Source of the DNA: an uncultured Opitutales bacterium
GTDB lineage: Bacteria; Verrucomicrobiota; Verrucomicrobiia; Opitutales; Intestinicryptomonadaceae
Direction: 5' to 3'
NCBI GenBank assembly: GCA_900545715.1
Contig: URAJ01000004.1
Location: forward strand, 42,217 to 106,216
Length of the DNA: 64,000 nucleotides
Made by a program: the position numbers and the translations under genes. A model generated the notes under the pieces. It was not told where the DNA came from and made no database searches. It worked only from the letters and a program-made list of their open reading frames with translations. Positions 63,632-64,000 of the stretch are shown here, piece after piece; position 1 is the first letter of the stretch; each line of letters begins with the position of its first letter.

Positions 63632-64000
63632 ATGGAAATTTTTTACAAAACGATATCCGAACTCGAATCCATGCTGGATTCAAAGGAAATATCGGCGGTT
63701 GAATTGGCAAAGGCGGTCATCGAACGGAAAAATTCCGTTGACGGAAAGGTCGGAGCGTTTTTGTCCGCAAACGAGGACGAATTGCTCGCCGAAGCATCTA
63801 TCTCGGATTCTCTCCGCGCAGAAGGTAAAAAGCGCGGCGCGCTCGAAGGCATTCCGATTGGCCTAAAAGACGTGCTTGCAGTGCGCGGACAAAAGCTGAC
63901 ATGCGCCAGCAAAATACTCGAAAATTACGTCTCCCCATATACGGCGTCCTCCCTCGAAAAACTGAAATCCAGAGGCGGAATTTTCTGGGGAAGGCTAAAT
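63632..64000 (+). CDS. gatA: Asp-tRNA(Asn)/Glu-tRNA(Gln) amidotransferase subunit A (partial)
   Basis: GatA is the amidase-fold subunit that frees ammonia from glutamine or asparagine. Only the first 123 residues are in the window. IPIGLKDVLAVRGQKLTCASKIL (with the catalytic Lys of the amidase signature) and the YTASSLEKLKSRGG segment are visible. The frame is open to the end of the window. Confidence 0.95.
   Translation, partial: MEIFYKTISELESMLDSKEISAVELAKAVIERKNSVDGKVGAFLSANEDELLAEASISDSLRAEGKKRGALEGIPIGLKDVLAVRGQKLTCASKILENYVSPYTASSLEKLKSRGGIFWGRLN

Overview
The window is a bacterial chromosome segment of moderate GC content. It probably comes from the Verrucomicrobiota, most likely an Opitutae/Opitutales-type organism. 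That placement is inferred from a PEP-CTERM autotransporter-like protein, a complete division and cell-wall (dcw) cluster with a very divergent ftsZ, a meso-diaminopimelate-type MurE, a Gram-negative lipid A acyltransferase, and many start codons without a clear Shine-Dalgarno sequence. A ribosomal marker or a protein-tree search would settle it. I saw no rRNA, tRNA, CRISPR array, insertion sequence or prophage.

Layout. Positions 1-12.6 kb form an accessory region of mostly secreted enzymes: a sugar isomerase-like protein, two tandem M14 carboxypeptidase-like proteins, an unrecognised secreted protein, a sialate O-acetylesterase, an FAD-dependent oxidoreductase and a GH5-like glycosidase, with birA and a MenA/UbiA prenyltransferase among them. 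This looks like breakdown of host or plant glycans and peptides (inference). Positions 12.7-20.7 kb carry a VOC protein, a DevB/DevC-like export pair without its ATPase, thiC, a C_GCAxxG_C_C protein, a ferredoxin, an ADP-ribosylglycohydrolase-like protein and an RffA-type aminotransferase. Positions 21.4-23.1 kb hold rpsP-trmD-rplS without rimM, behind a possibly structured leader. Positions 23.5-24.9 kb hold four small membrane proteins (two CD225, one unknown, one DUF2752).

Positions 25.0-31.7 kb are a complete tryptophan operon, trpEGDCFBA. It is preceded by a readable attenuator: a leader peptide with two adjacent Trp codons, a possible antiterminator pairing, and an intrinsic terminator just before trpE. 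A lipid A acyltransferase fused to a heptosyltransferase-like domain and purT follow. Positions 53.4-34.95 kb, on the minus strand, are one long dcw operon: mraZ-rsmH-ftsL-ftsI-murE-murF-mraY-murD-lysM-ftsW-murG-murC-ddl-ftsQ-ftsA-ftsZ. Four 10-bp-spaced MraZ boxes lie in front of mraZ. Oddities are a 55-residue acidic tail on MurF, a LysM lipoprotein between murD and ftsW, no murB, and an FtsZ that lacks the second aspartate of the T7 loop.

Positions 53.8-58.8 kb hold a PEP-CTERM surface protein, a frame-disrupted membrane protein and leuC. Positions 58.8-62.6 kb, on the minus strand, are rpmH-rnpA-yidD-yidC-yebC. The window ends in gatC and the start of gatA.

Two intergenic regions contain diverged but length-constrained tandem repeats: an exact 53-bp period at 7385-7808 and a period of about 45 bp at 57994-58395. 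Together with the trp attenuator and the FtsZ substitution, these are the observations most worth following up.
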